This document shows positions 54,806-64,000 of a stretch of DNA of 64,000 nucleotides, in pieces. How positions within the stretch are numbered: the stretch's first letter is position 1; every line of letters begins with the position of its first letter. The position numbers and the translations under genes were made by a program. The DNA is from Lutraria lutraria (taxonomy: Eukaryota > Mollusca > Bivalvia > Venerida > Mactridae), in assembly GCA_964023205.1 (NCBI GenBank), contig OZ026842.1, positions 37,587,501-37,651,500 of the forward strand, in the 5' to 3' direction. A model generated the notes under the pieces. The model worked only from the letters and a program-made list of their open reading frames with translations. It was not told the DNA's origin and did not search any database.

Positions 54806-55872
54806 TTACTGACACCTTCTTGATTCAAAGTTTAACCTTGCAAATAACAATTCATCATTTTTATATATAATATTTATTGTAGATATTGATTCAAGATGTT
54901 CAGACATGTATTCCACAGACTCCTCCTCTGACAGCTCATTGTGAGTTTCTCCATCAACAGATGTAATCTTACAGCAATCTAACTCCACTTTTGTCTCAGA
55001 ATTATTTACACAGCATTTAACAAAAGAATGAAAACATTGACGACTCATTGTGACATCATACAGCCATATCTCCACATGTGTTACCTGATGATGTAGTTGT
55101 AATAAAACATCATCTTCTAACTCCATGTACCTCAGTGTTAATGATTTGAGACATGGGAGAGATTTCACTGTAGACGTCAATGTTTCCATTGTTCTGTAGT
55201 CTAACATGTAACCAAAGAAACCACTGACATGAAGATGTTCAAGTTGTGAATTACTCAAACATTTAAATAAATCACTATAACAAAGTCTAACAACCCTCTC
55301 AGATAATTTATACAATGTGACTGACTGTAAACTATAATTGTTGACATTGTTACATAAGATATCAACTCTGTACAGACATAATGAAATGAGTTTAATATGT
55401 TGTGAAAGACTTAGAGTCAATAAACAGTCAGTATCATCACCATGGTAATTAACACAGGACACATAAGACAATTGTATATTTTCAATGAGAACATTGTCAG
55501 ACAGAAATTTCACCAGATAATTTAAACTGCTACGTTGTATTTTAACACAAGACAGAGACAATTATGTCAGATGATGGAGACTTCTCACAGGTAATTCTGT
55601 AATTAATGGCATAGGATACCAACCTCTAATACACACAGTCTGCAGTGTTGGTTTATTCTGTAACATGAACTCAGTGAACATTACAATATCAGCTGATGAT
55701 ACGGCCTCAAAATTTAGACATTGCAGACAATGGATTTGATCAAACTCTGGGTAGTGTTTACCTTTAACTGAATGTATTGATTTTACACAATTTTTATTTA
55801 ACAATAAAAGTTGTCTCAAAAAATCAACAATAGAAGCATAATCAAATATGAAATCTTCCATTTTTAAGACTA
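54806..55872 (-). pseudogene. NLR locus LRR-like region with in-frame TAA
   Basis: One frame covers 54806-55861 and is interrupted only by TAA at 55562-55564. Leucine-rich periodicity runs across the stop: LHHLT-stop-LSLSCVKIQRSSLNYLV, then LEHLHVSGFF, LKSLTLRYMELEDDVLLQL and VTHVEIWLYDVTM. An acceptor-like TTAAGCAG lies at 55873, but the NACHT frame ends only 20 nt before it, too close for an intron, so a frameshift is likelier. In NLRs this part senses ligands or restrains the NACHT domain. Confidence 0.6.
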
Positions 55873-55892
55873 CTGCTTAAGATCTACTGAAA

Positions 55893-57391
55893 TCATTGAA
55901 GCAATTTACAACAATATGACTCCATTTGATTTTTGTAAGAATACTCGTTATAGTGAAATATAGCATTTTTCCTGATCAAAGTTAAATCATCAAATATGTG
56001 TAAGTAAATATTGTCAAACAATTGTTTTATTCCATCATAAGAAAATCCAGCAAGTAAGAGTAAGAGATTTTCACAAGATAAAACATCATCTAAACATTTC
56101 CATCTTATAGTAACCTCATTGAATGAATTACTGGAGTCAAATGATGATATAAATAATGCAGCAAAAAATTCAAGGTAACGTTTATGTATAAAACTAATTT
56201 TAAGTTTTTCTTCTGAATAAAAACCAAACACTTCATTTTTAGATAGTATCCCTATTTTACACAAAACATCTGTTTCTTCCATAGAAAAACAATATGGTTC
56301 AGATTCTAACTGGTCCCTGGTGAATACAAGGCTCATAACATTTTCATCTTGTTTGAACATTGAGCAAAATGAATGATAGCATACTTTGTAAAGAAATGAA
56401 ACATTTTTCTTTAAATGTCTTAGTCCTGTGAGAGAATTGGGAAGGTGGTGCACAGATGTTGTAGACAGTGGAAACTGAATGTTTCTCTTTTCAGCTCGTT
56501 TAAACAGCATTTCCAGGATATTTCCATAGATAACTGCACTGGGCATACCTGTCAGTGTCTTTTCATACCATAAAACTACCAAGTGAGACGTGATAATCGG
56601 GATGCATAACTGCTTGTTTAGTTCACATTTTTCAACCTCTTTTACAAAATCAGAAGACTTCCTGTTGCATGATTCTTGACGATTCATATAATCCACAAGT
56701 TTTTGAACAAACAGTTCAAATGATCTGCCAGAAATACCAGTCATTTGAATTTGATGATCAATATCTTTCTTGTAGGACAACCTTACTCTTTCTATTCTAT
56801 ACGGATAACAGGTGGTGAGGTAGACACAGTTTCCTGAATGAGATCTTTCAGGTATTTTATTTTCTCGCCCCTCAACAATCTCTGGCGACCATTCATCCAT
56901 CCCATCCAAGAGCACCAAGCATTGTTTATCTCTTAGAATAGATGTGATGAGGTGTTCATATTTTTCATTAGAGCCAAAGAATCGTTTAATTATCATATCT
57001 AATACACGAGTTCGGCGGGTGTCTCGTAAAGTGATACAAAATACATAGTCAAACTTGGATATATAGTGAACATCTTTCTTTAATGCCTCATTACTCACAG
57101 CTGCACCACACTTGGCCATATACCATAACAGACACATATGTCTGCAGAGTGAAGTTTTACCAACACCAGCATCGCCTGTTATGTATATGCTTTTGCAGAA
57201 TTGGCTGTCCTTAAAAAATATACCTTTATAAGAATTAATTTGTTTATAACTCTTCTCTGTTGGCTCTACACTGCGCATCGTAGGAGGTTGATATAAATGC
57301 AAGGGTTCTTCATCAACATTTTCAAACAATGGTGACACTGGCAATATTCTACATTGATCTTTGTAGATCTCCAAGATATCTTTCTGAATAT
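55893..57391 (-). CDS. NLR locus exon 6: NACHT NTPase
   Basis: The exon starts after CTATTCAG (57392) and runs 1499 nt to TGA 55893. It opens NIQKDILEIYKDQCRILPVS, the pre-NACHT helix. Walker A is GDAGVGKTS (57153-57176) and Walker B is LVLLDGMDEW (around 56892-56918), both intact. Sensor and winged-helix-like features follow (NCVYLTTCYP, IPIITSHLVVLWYEKT, KISFIHKRYLEFFAALFI). ATP-driven oligomerisation is the known activity of the family. This exon has no internal lesion, which may mean the locus decayed recently. It ends CCKLLQ-stop where intact relatives would run on towards LRRs. Confidence 0.8.
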
Positions 57392-57439
57392 CTGAATAGA
57401 GAAATGTGCATATCAATAATGATATAATGGAGTTTAATT

Positions 57440-57800
57440 ACGTCAGAACAGGAGGGCCAAGATGACCCTATATCGCTCACATGACAATCATTGTTTACTG
57501 ATTACAATAATGTTTTGAGCCCGTGCCATGAGGTCTGTTGTTATTAAGGTTTTCTTGTAATTTGACTAGGTGACCGAGTGTCTGACCCAAGATTACCCAT
57601 GTTCGAACCTATCCCACATATATCATTAAGACAAACATTATGACAACGTTTTGTGAAGATCCAATCAATATCGTGACATCTGCCGTGTTAACAAGGTTTT
57701 CCGGAGATTTGACCTGATGACCTAGTTAGTTTTAGACCCACCCAAGATGACTCATGCTCGAACTTATCCTAAATTTCATTAAAGACGCTAAATAGATATA
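57440..57800. repeat. Tandem-unit bivalve-type repeat in NLR intron 5, block 1
   Basis: Two diverged units of about 165 bp contain 'tgacctgatgacctag', 'cccaagat' with 'cccatg', 'gttcgaacctatcc', 'gacaaac' and 'gttttgtgaagatccaatca'. The wording recurs in block 2 at 58380-58795. Confidence 0.6.
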
Positions 57801-58379
57801 AAAGGGAGGCAATGGCTGGTGGACGGTTTCCCTTAAGTGTTTAACTGTATTCGGCTAAGGGAGTGATTTTTTAAAAATATTTTATATTAAATGGTGTTTT
57901 TAATCACTGAAAAAAATCTGAATGAAGTCAGGTGATTCTTTTTTTTCCCGCTCATTAGGTGCAGAAAATAGCCCTGTCGGATAAACTTGTCTATTTCCAC
58001 TCAGTGCGTCACGTGATTAAAACACGCGTAAGAATACAAATCATTTTAAGATTCCCACGCGCTGATAAAGCTAAATACTTGTTGTCATATTTAAACTGCA
58101 TTAATGCTGTTTTGAGCATTAAATATTAAACCTTTAAATGCGTTGTTTCTATTTTAAAGGATGTAAAGCTCCATGTGACGTCATAAGTACATAAGTGACG
58201 TCACAAACAAAAAGACATTAGTGTACGTTACGTCATATAACTTGGGGAAAAAGAACGGATTTCTCCATCTCCGACACCAACCATGTATTCTCTATCAGTC
58301 CAGACAAGAAATTTCAAATTGTATGAACATTTAGGTTCTTATATTTTCAGAACAGTTTATAACAGAAATTCAAATTTAA
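57801..58379. other. Unassigned sequence between two repeat blocks
   Basis: Non-coding, with a CRE-like 'tgacgtcataagtacataagtgacgtcac' near 58177-58205 (two TGACGTCA palindromes 21 nt apart) and another 'ttacgtcat'. It may be an insertion within the repeat. Confidence 0.4.
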
Positions 58380-58795
58380 ATTAGAGGGAGGTGTTTGTAT
58401 GGTTTAAACACATCGTCTTTAAAACAAACATATTGACAAGGTTTGGTGAAAATCACGGGTGAAATCTAGAATGTTAACAAAGTTTTCCTAAGGCTTGACC
58501 TGGTGACCTAATTACTGACCCTAGATGACCCATTTTTTAACATGTCCAAGATATCATTGATACAACAATTTGACTAGGTTTAGTAAATACTGAATCAAAA
58601 CCTTTTTTATATTTGACGTTTTGATCCTATGTTTGACCCCAAAGACCAATTGACAACTTTTCCCAAGATTTTGTGAAGATCTAGCTAAAAATGTGGGCTC
58701 TGTGTTCACAATGCGAAAGTTGATGCCGCACGACAGACGAAGACCGATCGCAAAAGCTCACCCTGGGGACTTTGTTCTCATGTGAGCTAAATATC
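58380..58795. repeat. Tandem-unit bivalve-type repeat in NLR intron 5, block 2
   Basis: Units like block 1 end in 'gccgcacgacagacgaagac' and 'gatcgcaaaagctcaccctg', the usual terminus of this repeat class. Confidence 0.6.
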
Positions 58796-59037
58796 CACGA
58801 CATCAGTTTCATGAAAAGATGTATATAAAATTATTTATTTTCAGTTTCTCCGAATAATTCTTAAACGGAAATACTACCTATAGTACAATACCAAAAGGCC
58901 AAGACAACACGACAAATAAGAATAATAAGAGTTGATGATACTTATAAACAAATGATATATCAGTCCATGTAAGACAGACATAAAATCCGCCAGTAGAATA
59001 TTCATTATGCTTATATTACGCAATTTTTAAACATTAC

Positions 59038-59179
59038 TTGGTTTGTCCATTTCAATCCATAATTTTATCATATCATCGTAATCTTGCTTTGCCTTATCAT
59101 CAATATCCATACACTTAGCATTATTAATTTGTGATGCAAGATCGTCAATTTTAGCAGTTCGATTGATTCAGTGTAGAAT
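59038..59179 (-). pseudogene. NLR locus exon 5 with premature stop
   Basis: ATTACAG|ATT opens phase 0 and CCAA|GTAATG closes phase 1, which fits exon 6. The fourth codon is TGA (59168-59170). After it the frame encodes AKIDDLASQINNAKCMDIDD, then KAKQDYDDMIKLWIEMDKP, a helical segment like the MD..E....L..W part of related genes. Confidence 0.6.
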
Positions 59180-59769
59180 CTGTAATTAAAGCAAGAGGGA
59201 AATGTTAGAGGCAAATAGATGAATTTGATTAGAAATTGTAACAGCCACTCAGAGTAGCTAACCAGTAACATCATGTAGCCCGTGCAGCCAAGAAAATATT
59301 TATCAAGTAGTCACAAGGCTAATGACCAAAATCAGATTAATATATACTGTGACTAATAAACAACTGGTAGACATCATTTCTGTGCAGTTTCATTGAATTT
59401 CAGAGATGTCATTTGAAACAATCGTTGACAGCTAACGTTACACCACACGTCACAAACATGGTGATTACTATACCTCACCAGGAGCACTTCATGCCCAGGC
59501 AAGCAATAAACTGATAAAAAAAATTAAGGTACTGTCCAGTTTTCACCATGAAGACTGTTTAGAGAAAAGTAACTCCCTTAGATTCTAGTAATTTCCGCCA
59601 CCAAAGCAGTCGATGCCATTTGACAAACTAGACTCTGAATAATCAGAACCTTCATGTCACAACATATATTATAACTACATAAGTCTTACTGATCTCCCAA
59701 TGGTTCTTGTGTTCCAGTAAATGAATGTTGCCAAACTGACCAAAATAAAACAGACGTTTGCGATACCTA

Positions 59770-59905
59770 TATGAATCCTGGGGCATAGCTTGCCCTAAAA
59801 TAATGTGTAGGCACGTTTCCAGGAGGTCCAGAAGCATGCACCCCCCCCCCCCCGAAAGAAAAATCATTGTAGATTGCTGGAGACACATTCTATGGCACTT
59901 ATTCC
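59770..59905 (+). repeat. Dispersed repeat ('ggggc...gcttgcc' family), copy 2
   Basis: It matches 40378-40500 in order and orientation, with a run of 13 C inserted at about 59841-59853. Confidence 0.55.
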
Positions 59906-60229
59906 TTAAACTTGATTGAGAGCTTTTCTATTCAAGATTACGGCCCCTACCGTTTTTTTGGCATTTCTTCATTTGTCAGAAAAAAGTATATGCAAGTGCC
60001 TACAGCGCATAAAGGAAGCTACACCAGTGAAATAATCTGTAGTTCAATTGAGCCAATACAAACACATCTTGCTGCCATTATTAGCATCAATGTGTCCATA
60101 GTCTTCAATCAAAATGACAATGAATTGAAATGATGGATGGGGTATTTAAAACATTTTAACTCTAAGTAAATCTGCAGTACATTTAAAACTGTATGAATGG
60201 ATAAAACACTAAATTAAGAAAGTATTTAC

Positions 60230-60298
60230 CAAAGTTAATTCTTGCCACTGATTTCGCAAGCGTTTTTCATCTATGATTATTGTTTGCATCTGTTCCAA
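60230..60298 (-). CDS. NLR locus exon 4: 23-residue linker exon
   Basis: TATTTCAG|TTG opens and TTG|GTAAAT closes a phase 0-0 exon of 69 nt encoding LEQMQTIIIDEKRLRNQWQE and three further residues. The Trp-containing helix fits the segment that follows HEPN_DZIP3 in related proteins (xxFxxxWQx). Confidence 0.6.
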
Positions 60299-60722
60299 CT
60301 GAAATATAAATCAACAAGTTAATTTACCGTAACTACATCCAGTTAGATACTGGTAATCATAATTGGTGTTTTCACTATTATCACGTCGGTTATATCACTT
60401 GATATTATAAGAATGAAGAAAATAGTCAAAACAAACCAATCAATTTCAAATTTTGTATCATAATCATATGACTGAAAATAAATAAAATAAAATTATGTAT
60501 AACTAGAAGCTCCTTATTTGGCGATTAACAAAAAGTGAGTGATTATATTTCTACAGTGGATGGGATATTGCTCAATGATCTACAGTATTACAATATTCAG
60601 AATTCCTCAACCTGTACGACCCAACAAAGTTTGTTTTCTACGTGACATTAGCCTGTTTACTTGAAGATTCCAGTACAACATTGTTTTTTCACAAGACTCT
60701 ACAAACCAACAATTACACATAC

Positions 60723-61128
60723 ATCATTCCTACATCCCCTTAACCTTGTGATGGCTGCTTCTAATGATAAATCTTCAGGAGCAGGACTTGTCCATACAAG
60801 GTCTTTGTGGTTACAAAGTCCACAAATATTCCTCAGCAAGCATGTCAATAAGGTAATATCGAAGTTAGCAGAATTTGGTATCATGTCAATATGGTAATAT
60901 CGAAGTTAGCAGTATTTGGTATCATGTCAGTTGGGGGAAGTTGTTGCCCCTGGTGATCAGTGAGTACATTTGTTTGATTGATTATAAACTTGAGTTGTTT
61001 GTACTGATTTGTGTTTGCATTTAAGTACTTCATTATGTCCGTCCCCACAATATTATCAAACAAAGCTCTCAGAACCTTTGTACCAATTTCTATTAAAAGA
61101 TATTGGTACCGGAATGTAAAATGCTGAT
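60723..61128 (-). pseudogene. NLR locus exon 3: DZIP3-type HEPN domain with frameshifting duplication
   Basis: The acceptor TTTTTCAG before 61128 and the donor GAT|GTATGT after 60723 bound it. Key phrases are FRYQYLLIEIGTKVLRALFD, FDITLLTCLLRNICGLC and LSLEAAITRLRGCRND, which follow the DZIP3-like HEPN pattern (FDITLL..LLRNIC, then ARI..RN). A 41-bp tandem duplication (60841-60881 and 60882-60922) puts the two halves in different frames and makes a TGA in the upstream half. Without it the two halves would be in one frame. Confidence 0.65.
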
Positions 61129-61279
61129 CTGAAAAATGATGAAACAAGTCATTCGATGCATATCATTAAATCGTGAAAAGAATAAATAATATAATAAAAA
61201 ATGTTATTCATATCTTTCAGTAAAATAGACAGGCTTATAAGTGCTACAAGTAAACAATAATCATCACTGAATGGTTTCC

Positions 61280-61400
61280 ACATTTATTTGTATAAAAGAC
61301 CAAATGAATCAATAAGTAAAGGTCAACATGTCTTATTAAAGTCATATTTTCTTTTTTCCTCATGGTGAGCCTTTTGCACAGGTTTGTCTGTCATCGTATC
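61280..61400. repeat. Degenerate MITE of the 'aataaaggccac' family
   Basis: The phrases 'aataagtaaaggtcaacatgt' and 'catggtgagccttttgcaca' loosely match 21266-21440 and 25240-25425. Confidence 0.35.
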
Positions 61401-61454
61401 ATTCTGGCATTAAATCTTATCATATGCATGATTTGATGAAAGAACTGAAACATG

Positions 61455-61711
61455 TCAACACTCGACTGGAATGATATGTGGTATTTTAAACGTATGATCA
61501 TTTAACCAATCTGTTGGGCCAGGGTTCTGTTCTATTCCTGCCATCACAAGTAGTATCCTGACAAAACTCACAGATCCTATCATTAACATACATATCACCA
61601 AAATACTGAAATTAACTTGCAATAGCTTCATCAATACACCTGATCCATGATGCAAAACGAACATGCCCACTCTGCATCGATATGTACTTAAATCAACGCC
61701 CATTTTAATAC
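61455..61711 (-). CDS. NLR locus exon 2: hydrophobic signal with 2A-like NPGP motif
   Basis: An acceptor (AATTTCAG) precedes 61711 and the first ATG is at 61703, in a good context (AAAATGG). The frame gives a hydrophobic stretch (FSILVICMLMIGSVSFV) and then RILLVMAGIEQNPGP, with NPGP encoded at 61515-61526. 2A-like peptides ([D/G][V/I]ExNPGP) make ribosomes skip the last Gly-Pro bond. Such N-terminal 2A signals have been described on NLR proteins of marine invertebrates and on some LINEs. The splice donor is uncertain (ATTG|GTTAAA or GAGT|GTTGAC); only the second is in phase with exon 3. Confidence 0.6.
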
Positions 61712-62341
61712 CTGAAATTACATAAACAGAGACAATGGAAACCAGTTTAGTGTGTCCTGCTTTCGAGCTAACATACATTATGGCGCTTTTGTTGGCAATA
61801 AGCAAAATGGTTTTCATATCTGGCTTGTTCAGTAAAACTGTTTTGAAACGAAAATAAGTTTTGCCAATTCTTAAAAAAATCTCGAACCTTATTGTCAAAC
61901 CTCCCAAACTACCCCTGGAGGCGGTTGGGTCGGATTTATGCGTCAGCAATTACATGCAGTTGAGTGCGGGAAAAGGTTCGACCTCGTTGACCATTACGTA
62001 TCAGTTACATTCAATTTGGCAACTCTTAAGACACCCATTTCTTATCATGAATTCTAATTTGATCTGATTAACTATGGTCAGATTTTTACCTTTTCTATAG
62101 ACATTTCTTTAATCATACGCTTTTCATCTTTTTCCCTGTTAACATAGAGGGCAATTACAACCATACCAAATATATTCTTAAGATGAAGGAATATGTCAAC
62201 CAAGTATTACATCCTCAATAGTCTACTTTATCTTAGTACATATTTTGGTCCTGTTATAATCGCGCGCATGTCAACTTGCAATTACTTGGCATAATAACTT
62301 TTTTCTTTATAAACCTGTGTTCCTGTTAATATAAGTACAAC

Positions 62342-63564
62342 CAGTAAAACCTCGATTATCCGAACTCGGATTATCCGAAAACCTGGTCTTATCCGAAGTG
62401 AAATTTCGGTCCCGAATTTCCCTCTATATATTTCAATGTAAATAAACCTCGATTATCCGAATCGTCTTATCCGAATACCATGGCTTATCCGAAGTGATAA
62501 ACAGGTCCCCACAATTATCCGAACGCGTATTTTCGCACCTATTATCCGAAGTCGACAATTAACTCTGATCGATCAGAGAAGTTCATTGTAGGATTTCTTT
62601 AACGTGTCAAAAGGTGTAAACAACATATTATCAAACCACTGAGAACAATGGATTGTTGGTTTGGATCATTGTTTGCAGTAATGGGAACACAATTAGCCTA
62701 TTACGATACGGACTGGGTTAGATCATTCACCTTTTATTTTTCCTTTGATTTATGAATTGCATCATAATTTCACTTGAAAAAGCAACCAACATTAAAATGT
62801 TCATTTTATTTTTCGAAGTTTGTTAAATTGACAAACAATACACATGACCAATATAAATTACCGGCACTCGATTTCAAAATTATTCCATTTTCGGAAAATG
62901 AATACGAACACGATTCTTAGGACGACAACGATTTGTGTGACGCTCGTAGTGTTTGTGACTGTAGCAATAAAATGAAACTCCGCGTTGGATTTTTATTTTA
63001 ATTCAGTTTATAATTTATTTAAACAGTGTCTTTTTCTACATCCCGTGTATATTTCATTTCATTTCACAGTATCATTTTATCGAAAATGAAACTCCGCGTT
63101 GGATTTTTATTTTAATTCAGTTTATAATTTATTTAAAGAGTGTCTTTTTCTACATCCCGTGTATATTTCATTTCACGGTATCATTTTATCGATGGATTAA
63201 TGTGCTTTTAAAATGACATGTGCTACCGTTTGGGTATTCATTTGTATTGGTAGTTTCACTTTGGATTCCTCATGACTTTGACGAATTAATAATGGTACAA
63301 ACTCACAAACTACTCATACATTTGTTTTACCTTAAACATACACATGTTTGTCGAAAAATGTATTTTTTCGTAAATAAATTATGAAATATAACGCATTAAC
63401 TTTGTTGTCATTATACCTATACATGTACGCCATATATATGGGAGTGATCTCCCTTTATTTTCTTGCACTTGTCTAGATTTCCCTTACCCTTGATTATCCG
63501 AAACCCCGGATTATCCGAAGTAATTTTTCGGCCCCGACGACTTCGGATAATCGGGGTTTTACTG
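62342..63564. mobile_element. 1.22-kb pogo-like non-autonomous transposon
   Basis: The left end CAGTAAAACCTCGATTATCC and the right end, read inward on the other strand, CAGTAAAACCCCGATTATCC differ at one position. TA follows the right end, as expected for Tc1/mariner-pogo insertions, but the left flank reads AC. The motif GATTATCCGAA or its variants occurs about nine times near the left end and again at the right. The left end is itself partly duplicated about 105 bp inward. No transposase ORF is present. Confidence 0.7.
62969..63192. repeat. 114-bp tandem duplication inside the pogo-like element
   Basis: Two units start 'aaaatgaaactccgcgttgg' at 62969 and 63083. They are nearly identical, the second lacking about 5 bp. 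This points to a recent duplication. Confidence 0.8.
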
Positions 63565-64000
63565 TATAAGTAACGATTCTTTCTGTCGCTAGTTTGCTTC
63601 TTCCAACTGCCAGTTTGTTCACCGCCCACTTTTAATCGAAACCAGTTCTAGTTTAATGTCCTACTGTCCAATGTGTAACCAAACGAAAACCCTAAACTGA
63701 AACTGGATACATGTATTTTCAACAAGAGATGCCCTTTGCTTCGCATTAACTTGGTAGATTTCAAGGAACAAGAAATACACATTCTCATTTGTATGAACCG
63801 GTAACGTTCATCAGTAATAAGTTTGGAGAATAATAGAAAAAAGCTTGTTAATGAAACATTTTATTGTATTGGAATTTAAAATCAATTCATTTATGCGAGT
63901 TTTTTTTCGTGTAATATAAATAACAGGTAATACTAATCAATGTGGCAAGGAATCATCAGTTGGGTTTAATAAAGGCAAGAGTCTATCACAAATGACGAAT
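63565..64000. other. Non-coding end of the window
   Basis: No gene or repeat is recognised. Confidence 0.4.

Larger units (their letters stand above)
54806..61711 (-). pseudogene. NOD-like receptor locus (2A signal - DZIP3-type HEPN - NACHT - LRR), probably a pseudogene
   Basis: Minus-strand parts in order: 61455-61711 (2A-like signal), 60723-61128 (HEPN), 60230-60298, 59038-59179, 55893-57391 (NACHT) and 54806-55872 (LRR-like). Splice phases agree from the HEPN exon through the NACHT exon. Four lesions break it: a 41-bp tandem duplication in the HEPN exon (60841-60922), an in-frame TGA in exon 5 (59168-59170), a frame break between NACHT and LRR parts (55862-55893), and an in-frame TAA in the LRR part (55562-55564). 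NACHT receptors of this type are cytosolic innate immune sensors that assemble on ATP binding. Bivalves have expanded families, so intact relatives may exist elsewhere. Assembly error is possible for single lesions, less so for four. Confidence 0.7.

Overview
The window is nuclear DNA of an animal, most likely a bivalve mollusc. It is AT-rich, its genes have introns with GT-AG borders, and most of the sequence is intron or repeat. The repeats (tRNA-derived SINEs, foldback MITEs, pogo-like elements with CAGTAAAACC termini, a Penelope-like element and long tandem arrays built around 'gacctt' phrases) and the gene families (a 2A-HEPN-NACHT-LRR receptor, PAN plus Link secreted proteins) all fit a bivalve. 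I cannot name the species. Gene models were built by hand from splice sites and reading phase.

Layout. 1-1.7 kb: right-hand piece of a Polinton/Maverick-like element with an adenain-type cysteine protease and a coiled-coil/Cys-rich ORF. The second ORF is followed by two consecutive histone-type 3' stem-loops. 1.7-16.1 kb: no confident gene. It holds SINEs, a 33-bp inverted repeat, a 76-bp dispersed element and an apparently complete 2.94-kb transposon (31-bp perfect termini, 7-bp target duplication) that carries a 201-bp satellite. 16.1-37.2 kb (+): a complete 25-exon gene for a 1285-aa type I membrane protein of the LDL-receptor-related kind, with three YWTD propeller/EGF modules, a sushi-like module, one membrane span and a 208-aa tail. 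38.0-39.7 kb (-): part of a secreted EF-hand protein gene. 43.8-49.6 kb: two paralogous two-exon genes in divergent (head-to-head) orientation, each encoding a signal peptide, a PAN/Apple-like module and a Link-like module, with homologous upstream regions. 51.4-52.5 kb (-): a 5'-truncated Penelope-like element keeping its GIY-YIG domain and a degenerate hammerhead-like motif. 54.8-61.7 kb (-): a NOD-like receptor locus with an N-terminal 2A-like signal, DZIP3-type HEPN, NACHT and LRR-like parts. It is broken by at least four lesions and looks like a pseudogene. 62.3-63.6 kb: a pogo-like non-autonomous transposon.

Together these are a cell-surface receptor, small secreted adhesion-type proteins and a decaying cytosolic immune receptor, with mobile DNA filling introns and intergenic space. 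No operon or pathway links them. The strongest unusual signals are the paired histone-type 3' ends on the Polinton-type ORF, the satellite-bearing transposon, the unusual domain order of the receptor and the 2A-tagged NLR locus.
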